A stretch of DNA of 64,000 bases from Rhizoclosmatium globosum (taxonomy: Eukaryota > Chytridiomycota > Chytridiomycetes > Chytridiales > Chytriomycetaceae). Position 1 is the stretch's first letter. Every line of letters starts with the position of its first letter. The notes beneath the pieces were generated by a model, which was given only the letters and a program-made list of their open reading frames with translations, was not told the origin of the DNA and searched no databases. Of the stretch, positions 11,409-23,580 are shown one piece after another. The position numbers and the translations under genes are program-made. The stretch spans positions 1 to 64,000 of the forward strand of contig MCGO01000108.1 in NCBI GenBank assembly GCA_002104985.1, read 5' to 3'.

Positions 11409-12341
11409 TCAATATTTCATTACTGGGGACGTAAAAGAACACGTGAGCCCAGCATTGTTTCTAAGGTCTAAATCCTCCAGTCTCCTTAGGCTCAAAATCT
11501 CCAATGGTATTTCACCAGACAGTTGATTATCCTCAAAATACAGACACCTTGCACTTTCGAGTTTCCCAATTTCCCGAGGGATTCCTCCAATGAGCCTATT
11601 ATTATGTAAGAAGAGGTCTTTCACGTTTGGTAGACTCAAGACTTCCGGCGGTATTGTCCCAGTCAACTCATTATTCGCCAAATATAGTTCAGTAAGTTCG
11701 CGAAGATTTCCAAGTTCAGGTGGAATCCGTCCATTGAGTAGATTAGGCCCAAGGTTTAATGTGTTCAATGAAAGCAGTTTCCCGATACCGCTCGGGATGG
11801 GCCCTGAGAGCCTATTCCTCCCAAGATACAACTCTTGAAGGTTCACCAAATGCTCATTTGAACCGGTATTTCTCCCTCCAACTCATTCTCATATAACGAC
11901 AAAAGTTGAAGCTTGACAAGGAAACAAAGCTCAATCGGGATCTCGCCAGTCAGCCCACAATCATTCAAATTAAGCCGTACAAGATTCGTAAGCCGTGAAA
12001 ACTCAGACGGAATGGTCGCCCAAAGTAACAGTCGTCTTCACCCCATCGATTTCTAACAAAGGTTTCAACGAGACTTCCGCATGAGCGAACCGGTATTGCT
12101 CCGGAAGACGAAAGAACAGAACATCAAACTCTGTCGGACTTTTGCTGATTGTTGAGGAGGGTTGCAGCGGTGCGGGCCGGAACCGTCGGAGATTCATAGA
12201 GGCAAATGATTTGGACATTATCAAGGCGTTGAAGGCTTTGCATATGAGGCGGAAGGCAAAGACTTCTGACGGATGGATCCAGCTCATAATTTGACGGGTT
12301 ATTTCGGTGGGGATCCGTTCTTGGAAGGCAACTCGGATCAT
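11409..12341 (-). CDS. F-box-like / plant-type LRR protein B
   Basis: ATG at 12341 begins an F-box-like head (IPTEITRQIMSWIHPSEVF) followed by FASMNLRRF and the linker motif FFRLPEQYRF. The LRR part has about nine GxIP repeats and ends with a DLRNNAGLTC cap just before TGA at 11409-11411. Three frames are needed. They switch near 12010 (at ..VTL / IPSEFSRL) and near 11855 (at GEIPVQ / LVNLQELYLG), with no splice signals at either point. The start lies only 25 bases downstream of the LRRC45 stop on the same strand, an unusually tight spacing. Confidence 0.75.
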
Positions 12342-12366
12342 TGTGATAGAAAAAAGAGATAGATAA

Positions 12367-14648
12367 CTAAACATTCTGATTCCACAAATCATTTTGAGCG
12401 ACGGATTTTTGTCGCTGCGCTAAAACAGCAGCAATTTGAAGAGAAATCTCTTTCATTCGTAGCTCCTGGTCCTCTCGTTCTTGCTCCATTTCGTCTTCAA
12501 GTCTATCATCTAAAATTAGATACTTCAATAGATATCACATGGATATCACCTTTTCAGCTCTTCTTTCAACTTGTGATCATTTCATCTTTTTGAGCGAGAA
12601 GTGCGTCGTGATTCTCACGTTCCTTTGCCTTTGACTTTTTCAAGTGCGATATTTCCTCATGAGCTTGATCAAGTTTAGTTTCAAGAACTTGTATTTTTTC
12701 GTCCTGAGATCGGATAGTTTTCAGACTGACGGCATTATCTGCTGTAACTGCCTGCAGCTCTGAAGAAAGCTTGGTGACTTTATGCTCAAGCTTCGAAACT
12801 TGTTCATTCAACGAGGAGCGAGACTTTGTTAAGCTATGAACTTCAGCTTCATGGTCTCGTAGAGATGATGTGTGAATAGAAACTTGGGCTGAGAGTTCGT
12901 CTTGAATCTTTTCTTTCAGAGCACGGACTGAAGCCAGTTCTTGTTCTAATCCTTGCCGCCGCTTTGCCTGCCATATTTATGTTATACTTTGAAACCATCA
13001 GGACATCTAGAGTCTTACCTCGTCATTTCGAATCTTAACTTCGGTATCGCTGACCAAATCCAAGAGTTTATGCTTCTCAGCCATAAAATCGGACTTGACG
13101 CGGTCAAATTCTTCAGCAATTTTGGCTTTCTGCAGCTCGATTGCGCGAACTCGGTCCTCATACACTCGAGTCTTCTCCACGAATTCTCGCTCCTTATCAG
13201 CTTCAACTTCCATGATTCTGCGGTGTTGGGCTTGCTCTAAGCGCTCAAGTTTCTCGTTGTGCAAATCTGCACGGTCTTTCTCCCTTCGCTTGACTTTATC
13301 CAATTCATCAACTAGAAACGCTTTGTCTTTCTTTAGGACGCTAATTTGCAGGTCCATATCTTTCGTTATAGTTTCTAAGTCTTTGATTTTAACGTGCAGA
13401 GAAGAAGAAGTTTTGGATCCATTCAGTTCTAGGTGTGAAATTCTCTGATTGTATTTTGTCAGCATGAATTCACTACGATAAAAAAGGACGGACCTCTTTT
13501 TCATTGAAAAGCTCTTTTTGAAGACCTGATATAACGCTCTGTAATTCGGCGTTTGCTTTCTCTTTTTCTTTCAAGGTATTTTCCAAAGCTCGTTTAGACT
13601 CATTCGTCTCCAACAGTTCCTTTGTAACCGCGGCAAGCTTTCCCGTTACAGTTCCAGCTGCTTCTTTGGACAACTCTAATTTCGTACTCAAACTTTCGAT
13701 GGTGTTTTGATGGTTTTGTGCAAGTTGTTGAAATGTGGAACTCAGAAAGTCGGCGTTCATTTTAGATTTCATGGTTTCTTCATGTCGAGAGTTGTTTCGT
13801 TCACACAGGACTCGATAGCACGGAGTAGATCCTCTGGAATCTCGTTTCCCACGAGGTTGAGTTTTGTGATAACATGATTGTGCTTCATGCATTGTAGAAG
13901 CCCACGTCCTCCCACTAGACCGCCGCTATTCCATCTCAAATCTGAAATCAAATTAGTTCCTGTTGTAGTATCAGGTTTCACGCACCCAATTCGCGTAACG
14001 CCTTATTCTGTTTCAATCCCAAACTCAACATATTCACTCCTTGTGGACTAAGTTTACAGTTTCGCAAATCCAATACTTCAAGCCCGTCATTTGAGGCGAT
14101 CGCATCTGCTAAGGCCTTGATTCCAGTCTCCCAAATACCCAAACAGTTCCATTCTAGCATCAAGCTTCGCAGCGTGTTATTCATTTTAAGCATCTGAGCC
14201 AAAGCGATAGCGCCGTCAGATCGAATATTGTTTCCTCGAAGGTCCAAGTGTGCGATTGTTCCATTCTTCTTTAAGCATCTACAAAACGCGCCGGAGATCA
14301 ATATTTGATTATACTAGGAAACTTGCAAAGTATACCCGGCCAGTAAAATCGCGCCGTCGTCGCCGAGGAATGTATCGGCGAGACAGATACTTGAGATCAA
14401 TACATCTTTTGAAAGGACTGTACATAGAGCAGTGAGAGCCTATATTTATGTTTAACCATATATCATTCTCACAACCTCGTATTAAACGAGCTTCGTACCT
14501 TCTGGTCAATACAGTGGCCCTGCAAAACAACCTTATTCTTATCCTTCTCCTTCTCCTTCTGCGACTTGAGCGAGTTTTTGACAGCTTCGACGGCACTTTC
14601 GCAGGCACCAAGAACGGCACATTCTGCCTCAAACTGTTCGGCAAACAT
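12367..14648 (-). CDS. LRRC45: LRRC45-like centriolar linker protein
   Basis: LRRC45 tethers centrioles and supports ciliogenesis in animals. Here, RI-type leucine-rich repeats come first: LADTFLGDDGAILLAG, then LDLRGNN (about 14250), LMLEWNCLGIWE (about 14170-14140; human has a near-identical LTLEWNSLGTWD), LDLRNCKLSPQG and LNLVGNEIPEDLLRAIE. They are followed by about 400 residues of charged coiled coil reaching TAG at 12367-12369. Exon 1 (from ATG 14648) ends at a GTACGA donor. Another intron has GTATAC..TTGTAG ends (about 14338-14281). The frame slips near 13803 within CACACA, consistent with a two-base GT duplication. A centriole-specific gene fits a zoospore-forming fungus. The start lies 57 bases from the divergent calpain-7 start. 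Confidence 0.88.
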
Positions 14649-14705
14649 GGCCTTAATTTGTCGTGTTTTTTTTTGACGTCTCTTCTTTGTCTTGATTTAA
14701 CCAAA

Positions 14706-17525
14706 ATGGATCCAACAACACAATTACAACGGCATGAAAGCGCGAGGCAGTTGGCGGTATGGCGTCAGGCGTTCATGCTTTGAGAATATTGACACTTGGG
14801 TCCAGGTATCTGCTGCAAATGCTGACAGAGAGGCAAAGTACGATAGAGCATATGAACTCTATTATAGGCTGACTGAAGCCCTAATGGATATTGCCATGGG
14901 TATGCAAGTAGATTGAGTTGTAATTAGTTCTCACACTTGCACCAACGTCAGAGGAGAAGGACCAAGACGTGAAGGATGCTGTACTTGCAAAAGCCACTGA
15001 ATACTGTGACAGAGCTGCTGTAATCAAACAACTCTCCAAAAACGTGACAGATCGAGACTCTCATTCGTATCGAATGGATCATATTGATGTAATGGGGCAT
15101 CTGTCGCGAGCTGTTGACTCATCAATTTAACTCTAGTTTCTATTGGAACGAGGCCTCGAATTTGACGAGAAAGAGAAATGGAATAATGCTTATGATGCGT
15201 ATGTCGCAGGATGCGAATTGGCCTTAAATTATCTGGATAGTTGGGTGGATGAATCCTTTCTTGGCACATCTGATTTCAAACATCACAGCCCAACCACCCA
15301 ACAAAGAGACTCTATCCGAAAAAGTCCACCTTATTCTCGAACGAATTGAAGTTCTAAAGGAACTTATGAAAGAAGAAAAACAAAAACCACAACCAACAAA
15401 CACTCCAAGCACTCCTTACTCTCAGCATCCGAGACGGAAGTCCTAAAACAGGCTTCCATCATTAACTCGAAAATATATCTCCCTTGGTTCGAAGATGATT
15501 CCACCGACTCGTTCTGGACTCAAGAACCCTTTCGCGATCCTGACGGGTTCTTGAAGTTGTCACAGGAACAACATGAGAAATTTGGTTGTTGGAAGCGCGT
15601 TCCCGAGCTCATGGCTAACCCTCGAATGGTATCTCGTATGTCGAGCTCTTCCATAGTGCAGGTAACTGTCTCTTCTCTCTACGTGTTTTCCATCTGACAA
15701 AAGTTTAGGACGTGGTGACTGATTGCTCATTTGTTGCATCTCTATGCGTAAGCGCTGCGTACGAGCGTAAATTTCAGAAGCAGGTTAGGAAAAAGCGGAA
15801 AGGTTTAACGTTTTCTAAGAAAACTGTAGTTAATCACAGGTTGCATTTATCCCCAAGACGCTGATGGTATGCCACTCTATAATATGTCAGGAAAGTACGT
15901 AGTAAAGCTCTTTTTCAATGGGATCTATCGGAAAGTTGGTACGGTCCTACTTTCTTTTCACTCTCCCTGACATTCATTGCAGTTGTGGATGATTACCTTC
16001 CCGTGAGTAAGGACGGAAAGTTGATGTGCACGTACTCGAATTCGCTAGATGAAGTGTGGCCTTGCATCATCGAAAAGGCCTATATGAAAGTAAATGGAGG
16101 GTACGACTTTCCTGGATCTAACTCTGGGATTGATTTATATGGTATGCATTTCATATTCTGACTCGGTCTCATGTATCATTGTAGCTTTGACTGGCTGGAT
16201 TCCTGAGCAAATCTTTATCAACGAGTAAGTGCTCCAAGATTTTCTGGCAGTGTTTAATTTACCACAAAAAGCTACAAATGGAATGCAGAAATACAGTGGA
16301 AAAGAATGATGAGTGGGTTCAAGAAGGGTCGTGCTTTAATCACCCTTGCAACTGTGAGTCTGTTCCATTTGAAGTCATTCTCTAACATACTTTATTAAGA
16401 TTGACATGGACGAAGAGCGAGCCATCAAAATTGGCCTCGTCCCAACTCACGCCTATGCTGTTCTCAATATTCAAGAGGTTGATGGACAGAGAATGATGCA
16501 GCTCAAAAATCCGTGGAATCACCGTCGGTGGAATGGGAAATTCTCTCACCTCGACAACGAAAGTTGGACAAACGGTATTCGAGAAGCTCTACATTTTGAT
16601 CGTGCGAAAGCTTTGGAACATGACGATGGTATCTTTTGGATCTCATTTGACTCGGTGTTACAGTACTTCGAAAGTATTCATGTCAATTGGAATCCGGCCA
16701 TGTTTTTGTATCAACATGTGATGCATGTTTCTTGGCCTTTAGAAGTTGGACCGATGGTTGACGCTTATACTTTCGCACATAATCCACAATTCGGATGTGA
16801 GGGACTTGAATTTTATTGTTGAATTTTCTTACCTTGTCACAGTGGAAGTCAACGCAACGGACGATTCATCGACAATGTGGTTGCTTCTTTCAAAGCATGT
16901 GACTACAAAAGACGAAAACAAGGACTATATCACACTCCATATCTATGAAAACACAAACTGTCATCGTGTTTACTATCCTGACATGTATTCTGTGATTCAT
17001 ATCGGCGCTTACGTTAATAGCCCTCATATTCTTGCTTCTATCAAAATACCGCAGGGAAGTCTAGGTATACTGTCGTTGTTTCGCAGAATGAAAAGACGCG
17101 TTCCTTGACGTTTAGCTTGAGAGCGTATGGAAGCATCCATTCTTTTTGGGGCTATTGGGAACGAGTATCCTGAAGAAAAAGAGATCCGGCATCGTTTCAA
17201 AGTGGGGAGCGACACCAAAACGAGTGATATTCATGTGTGGGAACAATCTTTGACTATAGAAGCCGGCCAGATTTGCATAATGACCGAGGCTCAAGAAAAT
17301 GTTACCCTGAAATTGAAGTTTGTGGATTCCAAAGGAGCAGTGATTGCGGAGTCTGTTGGTGGATACCGGCCCAAGTTTGCGTTTGTAGAATTTGCATTAC
17401 CTGAGAAGGGAAAGTTCCAAGCTGTTGTGACAGTGACAGGGTTTAGTGGAAGCAACGATGTAAACGATATCGAGGTTTCACTTAATGTTCGAAGCGAAGG
17501 GCGGATAACTTGGGAGAAAGTATGA
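14706..17525 (+). CDS. CAPN7: Calpain-7 / PalB-like cysteine protease
   Basis: Fungal PalB/Rim13 cleaves the PacC/Rim101 factor in ambient-pH signalling on ESCRT-III; animal calpain-7 also binds ESCRT-III. The N-terminal part from ATG 14706 is helical with two MIT-like segments (about 14815-14925 and 15140-15240). The protease core follows: [16 protein letters not shown] (catalytic Cys about 15724), [48 protein letters not shown] (catalytic His about 16448) and QLKNPWNH (catalytic Asn about 16508). All three catalytic residues are present. C2-like calpain beta-sandwich domains follow, ending at TGA 17523-17525. At least eight short introns are readable, for example 16798-16842 (GTGAGG..CACAG). 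Frame slips without splice sites occur near 15400, 17057 and 17150. Confidence 0.92.
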
Positions 17526-17608
17526 TCCTTTACTGAAAAGAAACGCACATGGAAATAAAGGATTCTTTAGCTTATCACCACAGTTTGAGTTAAATTCAAG
17601 CAATTAGA

Positions 17609-18554
17609 TCAGTGCTTTCTGCCCCGCGCTTTGAACGACCTCTTTCCTTGCATTCTTCCTTCATCATTTTCGACGTCCATGTCAGTGTGGAATGAACGCG
17701 CCGCAGCAATCTTGGCCGCATCTTGTTTCGCATTTTCAAGAGCCTTATCGCGAATTTCTTTTTCTTTCAAGTAAGCGGCATCAGATGCAATGACGGATTC
17801 GAGCTGACGATCAATAGCATTTAGGATTTGATCTGAAGTCTCCAACCTTGATGAAATCAAAATTAGGGACGTGATTCCTTTGACATTAAAGAACTCACCA
17901 TTTCGTCAAAGAATTCAATAGCTGCAGGGACTGGCCGGGTTTCAAGTCTCGTCCCATTGCATTCGTGACTCGCAAGCACATATGCTTCTGGTCCAGTTTG
18001 CCTTCAATGATTGACTGGTACATTGTGTCGATTATCAAGTCTTCGAGATCTCTGATATTGGCAATGTCGAGGGACGTTTGGAGAGTATCGTAGGGAAGGA
18101 CCTTTGCGTGGTTTAGCACACAGTGTTAAGTTGAGCGAGTCAACAAAGTAGTAAACCTTTGACGATTGCGAAAGAGTCACGATAGAGAGTTGTTTGAGTT
18201 TCTTTAGCTGAGCGGGAGAGAGCTGTGGCAGGTTGCTTGCCTCCGCTAATGTGGATAGTTTAAGTATCCCAATGCACATCGATGGCTGACAACGCACCTG
18301 CATATTCAGCAAACGTTCCGTAGGCAAATAGTTCGAGAAGACGAAGGCTCGAGGCATGAGCCGGGTTCCGTGCGAGCTGGGTGGTAAGGTTCATACACTG
18401 TTGACCTGTTGAATCAACGACGCACCTCGGCCACATTCGGTGATTCGAGCAATTCGGAGAAGACAAAGACGCCTGGGGCTGCAAGCGCGTCACTGATCAA
18501 TTGGGCAGCTGCTGCTCCTTTTGCTCCCTTTGCAAGTGCGAGATACCCCTCCAT
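17609..18554 (-). CDS. CSN7: COP9 signalosome subunit 7
   Basis: CSN7 is a PCI-domain subunit of the COP9 signalosome, which removes NEDD8 from cullins and so resets SCF-type ligases. From ATG 18554 the helical N terminus has [12 protein letters not shown], then [16 protein letters not shown] (about 18340-18295). The PCI winged helix reads [19 protein letters not shown] (about 18220-18165), [24 protein letters not shown] (split about 18065-17995) and [11 protein letters not shown]-terminal coiled coil ends in a basic tail ([10 protein letters not shown]) at TGA 17609-17611. Introns separate the blocks. One frame change near 18420 has no good splice pair. The gene is tail-to-tail with calpain-7, 83 bases apart. 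Confidence 0.9.
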
Positions 18555-18659
18555 TCCAACGTTACTTTATTTTATTCTATTTACTGTTTCTTTTTGTTAT
18601 TTAATCAGTCATTTGTTCAACTATGAAGGAATCATAATGGCTGGAGAGTAGTGAATCTT

Positions 18660-19869
18660 CTAAGATTGGCTCAATGTTCTGAGTTCCTGATCCAGTTGAG
18701 CATCCTAAAAACAGCCAGTGTTGGAGGTAGCAATAAAATGAGAATATAGTACGAACCATCAGGTTGGTTGAATTCATCTTGGCAACTTCCAAGGCAAGCA
18801 TATATCGTTCCATGTCATCCGTATTGGCGCATAATGATAATATTTTGCGATTAAGTTTTGTCATTCGATCAAACTTAGTTTCATCATTGCACAGCTGAAA
18901 ACGAAGTGTGAGGAATTCAAAAGTAAGTGAAGGCGAATTACCCAAAACACGGCACAGAACTCCGCAATTACATCATGCGCATCTTTCAATGAGGATATTT
19001 GCTCCATCTGTCGTCGGAATGAAATGGATTCAGGAGGCAAGTCGGCCAACATGAACTCAAATCCAGGAGAAAGAGCACCTAATGCACCAGAAGCACTCTC
19101 TGATATTTTATACATATGATCCTGAGTGGATGAGATTTCAGCAAGTGTTGGATGGGCAAGATATCATACACCCTTACCATATGCCTTTTGTTCACTTCCA
19201 TAAAGATGGCCATAACCTCAAGACAACGCTTTCGATCAACAATATTACATGCATTCACGAGTTTTTGCGATGTGGCAGAGATCTTGAGTTGGCTTGTTCT
19301 GATCCTATTCTTGTCCACATCTGCTGCTTGCTCCAGGAACATCTCCAGCATAGTATCAATCAAAGGATTGTTCTTTATGCTTGGGATTGCATTGAGGCCG
19401 ACTCTGCATGATTCTGTCTCTGGCTGACCATACAGTCAGTGCAGTCTTGTCGCCAAGTGCTGGTGAGCGACTCCTCGCCACGCCCTTCAGCCGATCGTTC
19501 TCTTGTTGTAGCTGAGCAATGAGAGCATCTTTGGCAGCGCAGGCAGGACAGGCAGAGCACAACGTCGCGGAAGTTGAAGTCGAAGTTGAAGTTGGATTTG
19601 AAGTTGAGTTTAGTTCTGATTCGAGGGCCGCCACCTTTGCCTCCAATTCTTCAATGTGTCTGCGCCGGCGTTCACGGAACTTTTGCTGAGCTTCGCGGTT
19701 TTGGTCCTGGCGCCGCGCCTTTGGATCCGCGAGAATTCTCTTTCGGCCGCGGTTCGATTTGCCGGGATTCGGGCCTCGCTTGGCGGTGATGATCAGCGGT
19801 GGTCGACTCTATCAGTGCTGAGTCAAGTACCAGGTTGAGGAAGGGGGCGTGGTGGTTCGTCGGATTCAT
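18660..19869 (-). CDS. bZIP transcription factor with uncharacterised helical C-terminal region
   Basis: The basic region reads KARRQDQNREAQQKFRERR (about 19707-19650), matching the NxxAxxxFRER DNA-contact pattern of AP-1/Yap-type bZIPs, and a leucine-zipper coil (HIEELEAKVAALESEL) follows directly. A Ser/Thr-rich linker with CSACPACAAKD comes next. The remainder (about 19380-18660) is helical and runs through three introns (donors GTAAGG near 19200, GTAATT near 18940 and GTTCGT near 18755), ending DAQLDQELRTLSQS at TAG 18660-18662. The C-terminal half was not recognised. The start is probably ATG 19869; a 22-base GT..AG gap near 19815 before the basic region is either a frameshift or a very small intron. 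Cornichon is divergent, 308 bases away. Confidence 0.75.
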
Positions 19870-20177
19870 CACACTTTGGCAACACTTTGGGGCTTTCAAG
19901 GTACGATTTCAGGCAACTTAACTTCTGACTGGGAATTTGATTCAGATTCTCCTTGCTCTTTATCGACGAAGAATTTCCATCTTGACTTCTCCTTCATGTC
20001 CTCACATTCTAATATAAATATCAGTTTTGAAATATATGACGATTTCAAACAAAGGTATGATTGTCGCTGCCTCTAGGGCCTTAAGATAAGTGGAAGTTAA
20101 GCATATCAGGAAGGTTGATATAGAACGTCTCTTCCATGTGGCGGCAACAAAACTGTTTGAAGAAAAAGACTGCGAAC

Positions 20178-20841
20178 ATGAACGGAGAAGCGGTATTGAC
20201 CCCAACTAAGGACCTGTTCCGGATAGCGACTCATCTTCACATTTTAGTGGTTATTTCTTTTCGCCATCGTAATGGCTGCTGTGCTGCTCTTCACCATGGT
20301 GTTCTTTGTGAGTCCTTGCATCATCGGTGTTTCCCACTGACAACAACCCTCAGATTATCATGTTCTCCGACCTCGAATGTGATTACATCAACCCTATCGA
20401 TCTTTGCAACAAGCTCAACCAGGTCAGTTGTGGGCCTCAACTCTGTGGATTTACATCAATTGACAACACCAACACTAAATCGTGAACCTTTCCACCTCGC
20501 TAGTTTGTTCTTCCTGAAAACATCGGACATGCTATCCTAGCGTTCATCTTCTTGTTCAATGGAGCCTGGGTTTCCCTTTTGCTCAACCTACCACTAGTCG
20601 CTTTCAACGCCAACAAGTAGGATACCAAATAGTAAATCTATCTCAATCCATCTAAACACTCATTACTTGTAGGATCCTTAACCACAGACACACATATGAT
20701 GCAACAGAGATCTTCAAAACTCTCCCACAACACAAAAAGGAGTGTTTCTTCAAACTCGCATTCTACCTCCTCAGCTTCTTCTTCTATTTATACTGTATGA
20801 TTGTTGGGCTATTGGCCGAGCCTATTAAGCCCAGACACTAA
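20178..20841 (+). CDS. ERV14: Cornichon / Erv14 ER export cargo receptor
   Basis: Erv14/cornichon is a three-helix ER membrane protein that loads transmembrane cargo into COPII vesicles. Five exons read cleanly with GT-AG borders: 20178-20192 (MNGEA), 20248-20307, 20354-20422, 20504-20616 and 20673-20841. The product is about 142 residues, the family norm. Signature blocks are [20 protein letters not shown] (helix 1), [19 protein letters not shown] (the family hallmark), helix 2 and [15 protein letters not shown] followed by helix 3. The frame is intact in all five exons. It lies tail-to-tail with ZFPL1, 77 bases away. Confidence 0.95.
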
Positions 20842-20918
20842 ATTTCGCTGAGGATGAAAGGGGAATGATGCGGAAATAAACAACCACTATAGGATGTATT
20901 TCGTGTGTGTGAATCCAT

Positions 20919-22106
20919 TCAGATGATGAAATAGTAAAGAAAAATGATAAGGAAGAGCGCGAAGCCAAGAACGAGGCCCAGTCTCTTTGGCGATAACCAT
21001 CGACTTTTTGGATTCCTGTTTGTTCATTCAAATCATAACTTTCATATAATGCTTCAATCAGACATACCAGGAGGCAGTAGCTCTATCATTTCCTACTTTC
21101 CCATATTTATCGTCATCTGCATCCCTCAATGAGCTCGACTTTGTGGTGAGCTTCTTCGGGGAAGGCCTATTTCGATCTCATTGCGTTAACTACAACCTCT
21201 TCACTTGTGAACAATGCTTTACCGCATCGATGGAAACGGATGAAGATTCCAGAATTGGTTTGGATACGGGCTGGTCACAACATGGTTATTCTTAGGGACT
21301 CCGACATCAACGCGAGGTTCCGCCTTTGGAATGAAATATGAGCTTCTGGGAGGACGTTATTCTGGGTTCACTCAACTCCTTTCTTTGGTAACACGTTCTG
21401 AGCCCATTTTGCACCTGCAAACGCCAAACGAACATTCTCGGCGATTTGGGAGGCATTATTGTCGGCTGGAATGACACCAGCCTAACTTTTCCATTAGTAT
21501 GTGCCGGGTTGGTATATTCGATAGACATACATTGCAGACGGGGCATGTGTATCCAGCTGGGGCTGTGGTTTCAGGAAGTTTACCACAGACTTCGTTAATA
21601 CACTTCAAATGGAAAATATCTGGCAGTTTAATTCGTTAGTTGACTGGATGGGGATGCTGCATTCAATGTTACCAAGACAGGTGAGTCGCAGTAGTTCCCC
21701 CTGCTCTAACGGCTGAGTACAAATCTGGCAAGTTGCGTCATAGTCCGAGTCTTGAAGCCATTGCAAATATGATTTCACTGATTGTTTGAATTAGTGTCTG
21801 ATGATAGTGTTTGTAGGTTGTGGGCGGGGCATTCGAAGGCGCCAAAGGATTGATAGTTACCGACACACTAGAGAGCAAGTATTGAGCATTAAACACAGCT
21901 GTAGTTGAAGAACAGAGGCTTTACCTTATTGTGATCTGAGACGATGCATTTTTCACAGACGTTCTTGCGATGTTCGAAGCAGCTGGAGTGATTGACGTTA
22001 GTTCCACAGGGTCATAAGAACTTCACATCGAGGACATAAATCTGCTGGAAGTGTGGAATAGAACTCACAAGAGGTTGGTGACGTTTCGACACTTGCACAG
22101 TCCCAT
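20919..22106 (-). CDS. ZFPL1: ZFPL1-like cis-Golgi zinc-finger membrane protein
   Basis: ZFPL1 is a tail-anchored cis-Golgi protein that binds GM130. From ATG 22106 it begins MGLCKCRNVTNL. After an intron comes HRKNVCEKCIVSDHNK (B-box-like), then SYLQWLQDSDYDATCQICTQP (about 21778-21716, close to human SYLQWLQDSDYNPNCRLC), then the RING half with LFHLKCINEVCGKLPETTAPAGYTCPVC (about 21625-21540). The C terminus has the family's DDDKYGK block (about 21110) and a single hydrophobic anchor (GLVLGFALFLIIFLYYFII) ending at TGA 20919-20921. Several introns split the gene. Zinc ligands are preserved in both modules. Confidence 0.88.
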
Positions 22107-22250
22107 CTTTGTGACTTCTTTTTCTCTCCCTTTACTTAATTTATTTACTATTCTTTACTTTGACTTTACTCTGAAATATCTGCTTTGGATCGGGAGGGAT
22201 TTTCATTCCGTTCTTGAAAATTCAGCCCGTAATTCTCTTGTGAACCAAAT

Positions 22251-23519
<1,269 letters not shown>

Positions 23520-23580
23520 TCTTTAAATTGCAGTATTTTTGGTCATTTTATTTCAACGTCATCACTTCATCAATAAGCAA

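Noticed and set aside
5588..19840. Ultra-short introns of 19-22 bases (near 5590, 18410, 19815)
   Set aside because: Only the 19815 candidate restores the frame. Well-defined introns elsewhere are 45-70 bases, so indels explain these gaps better.
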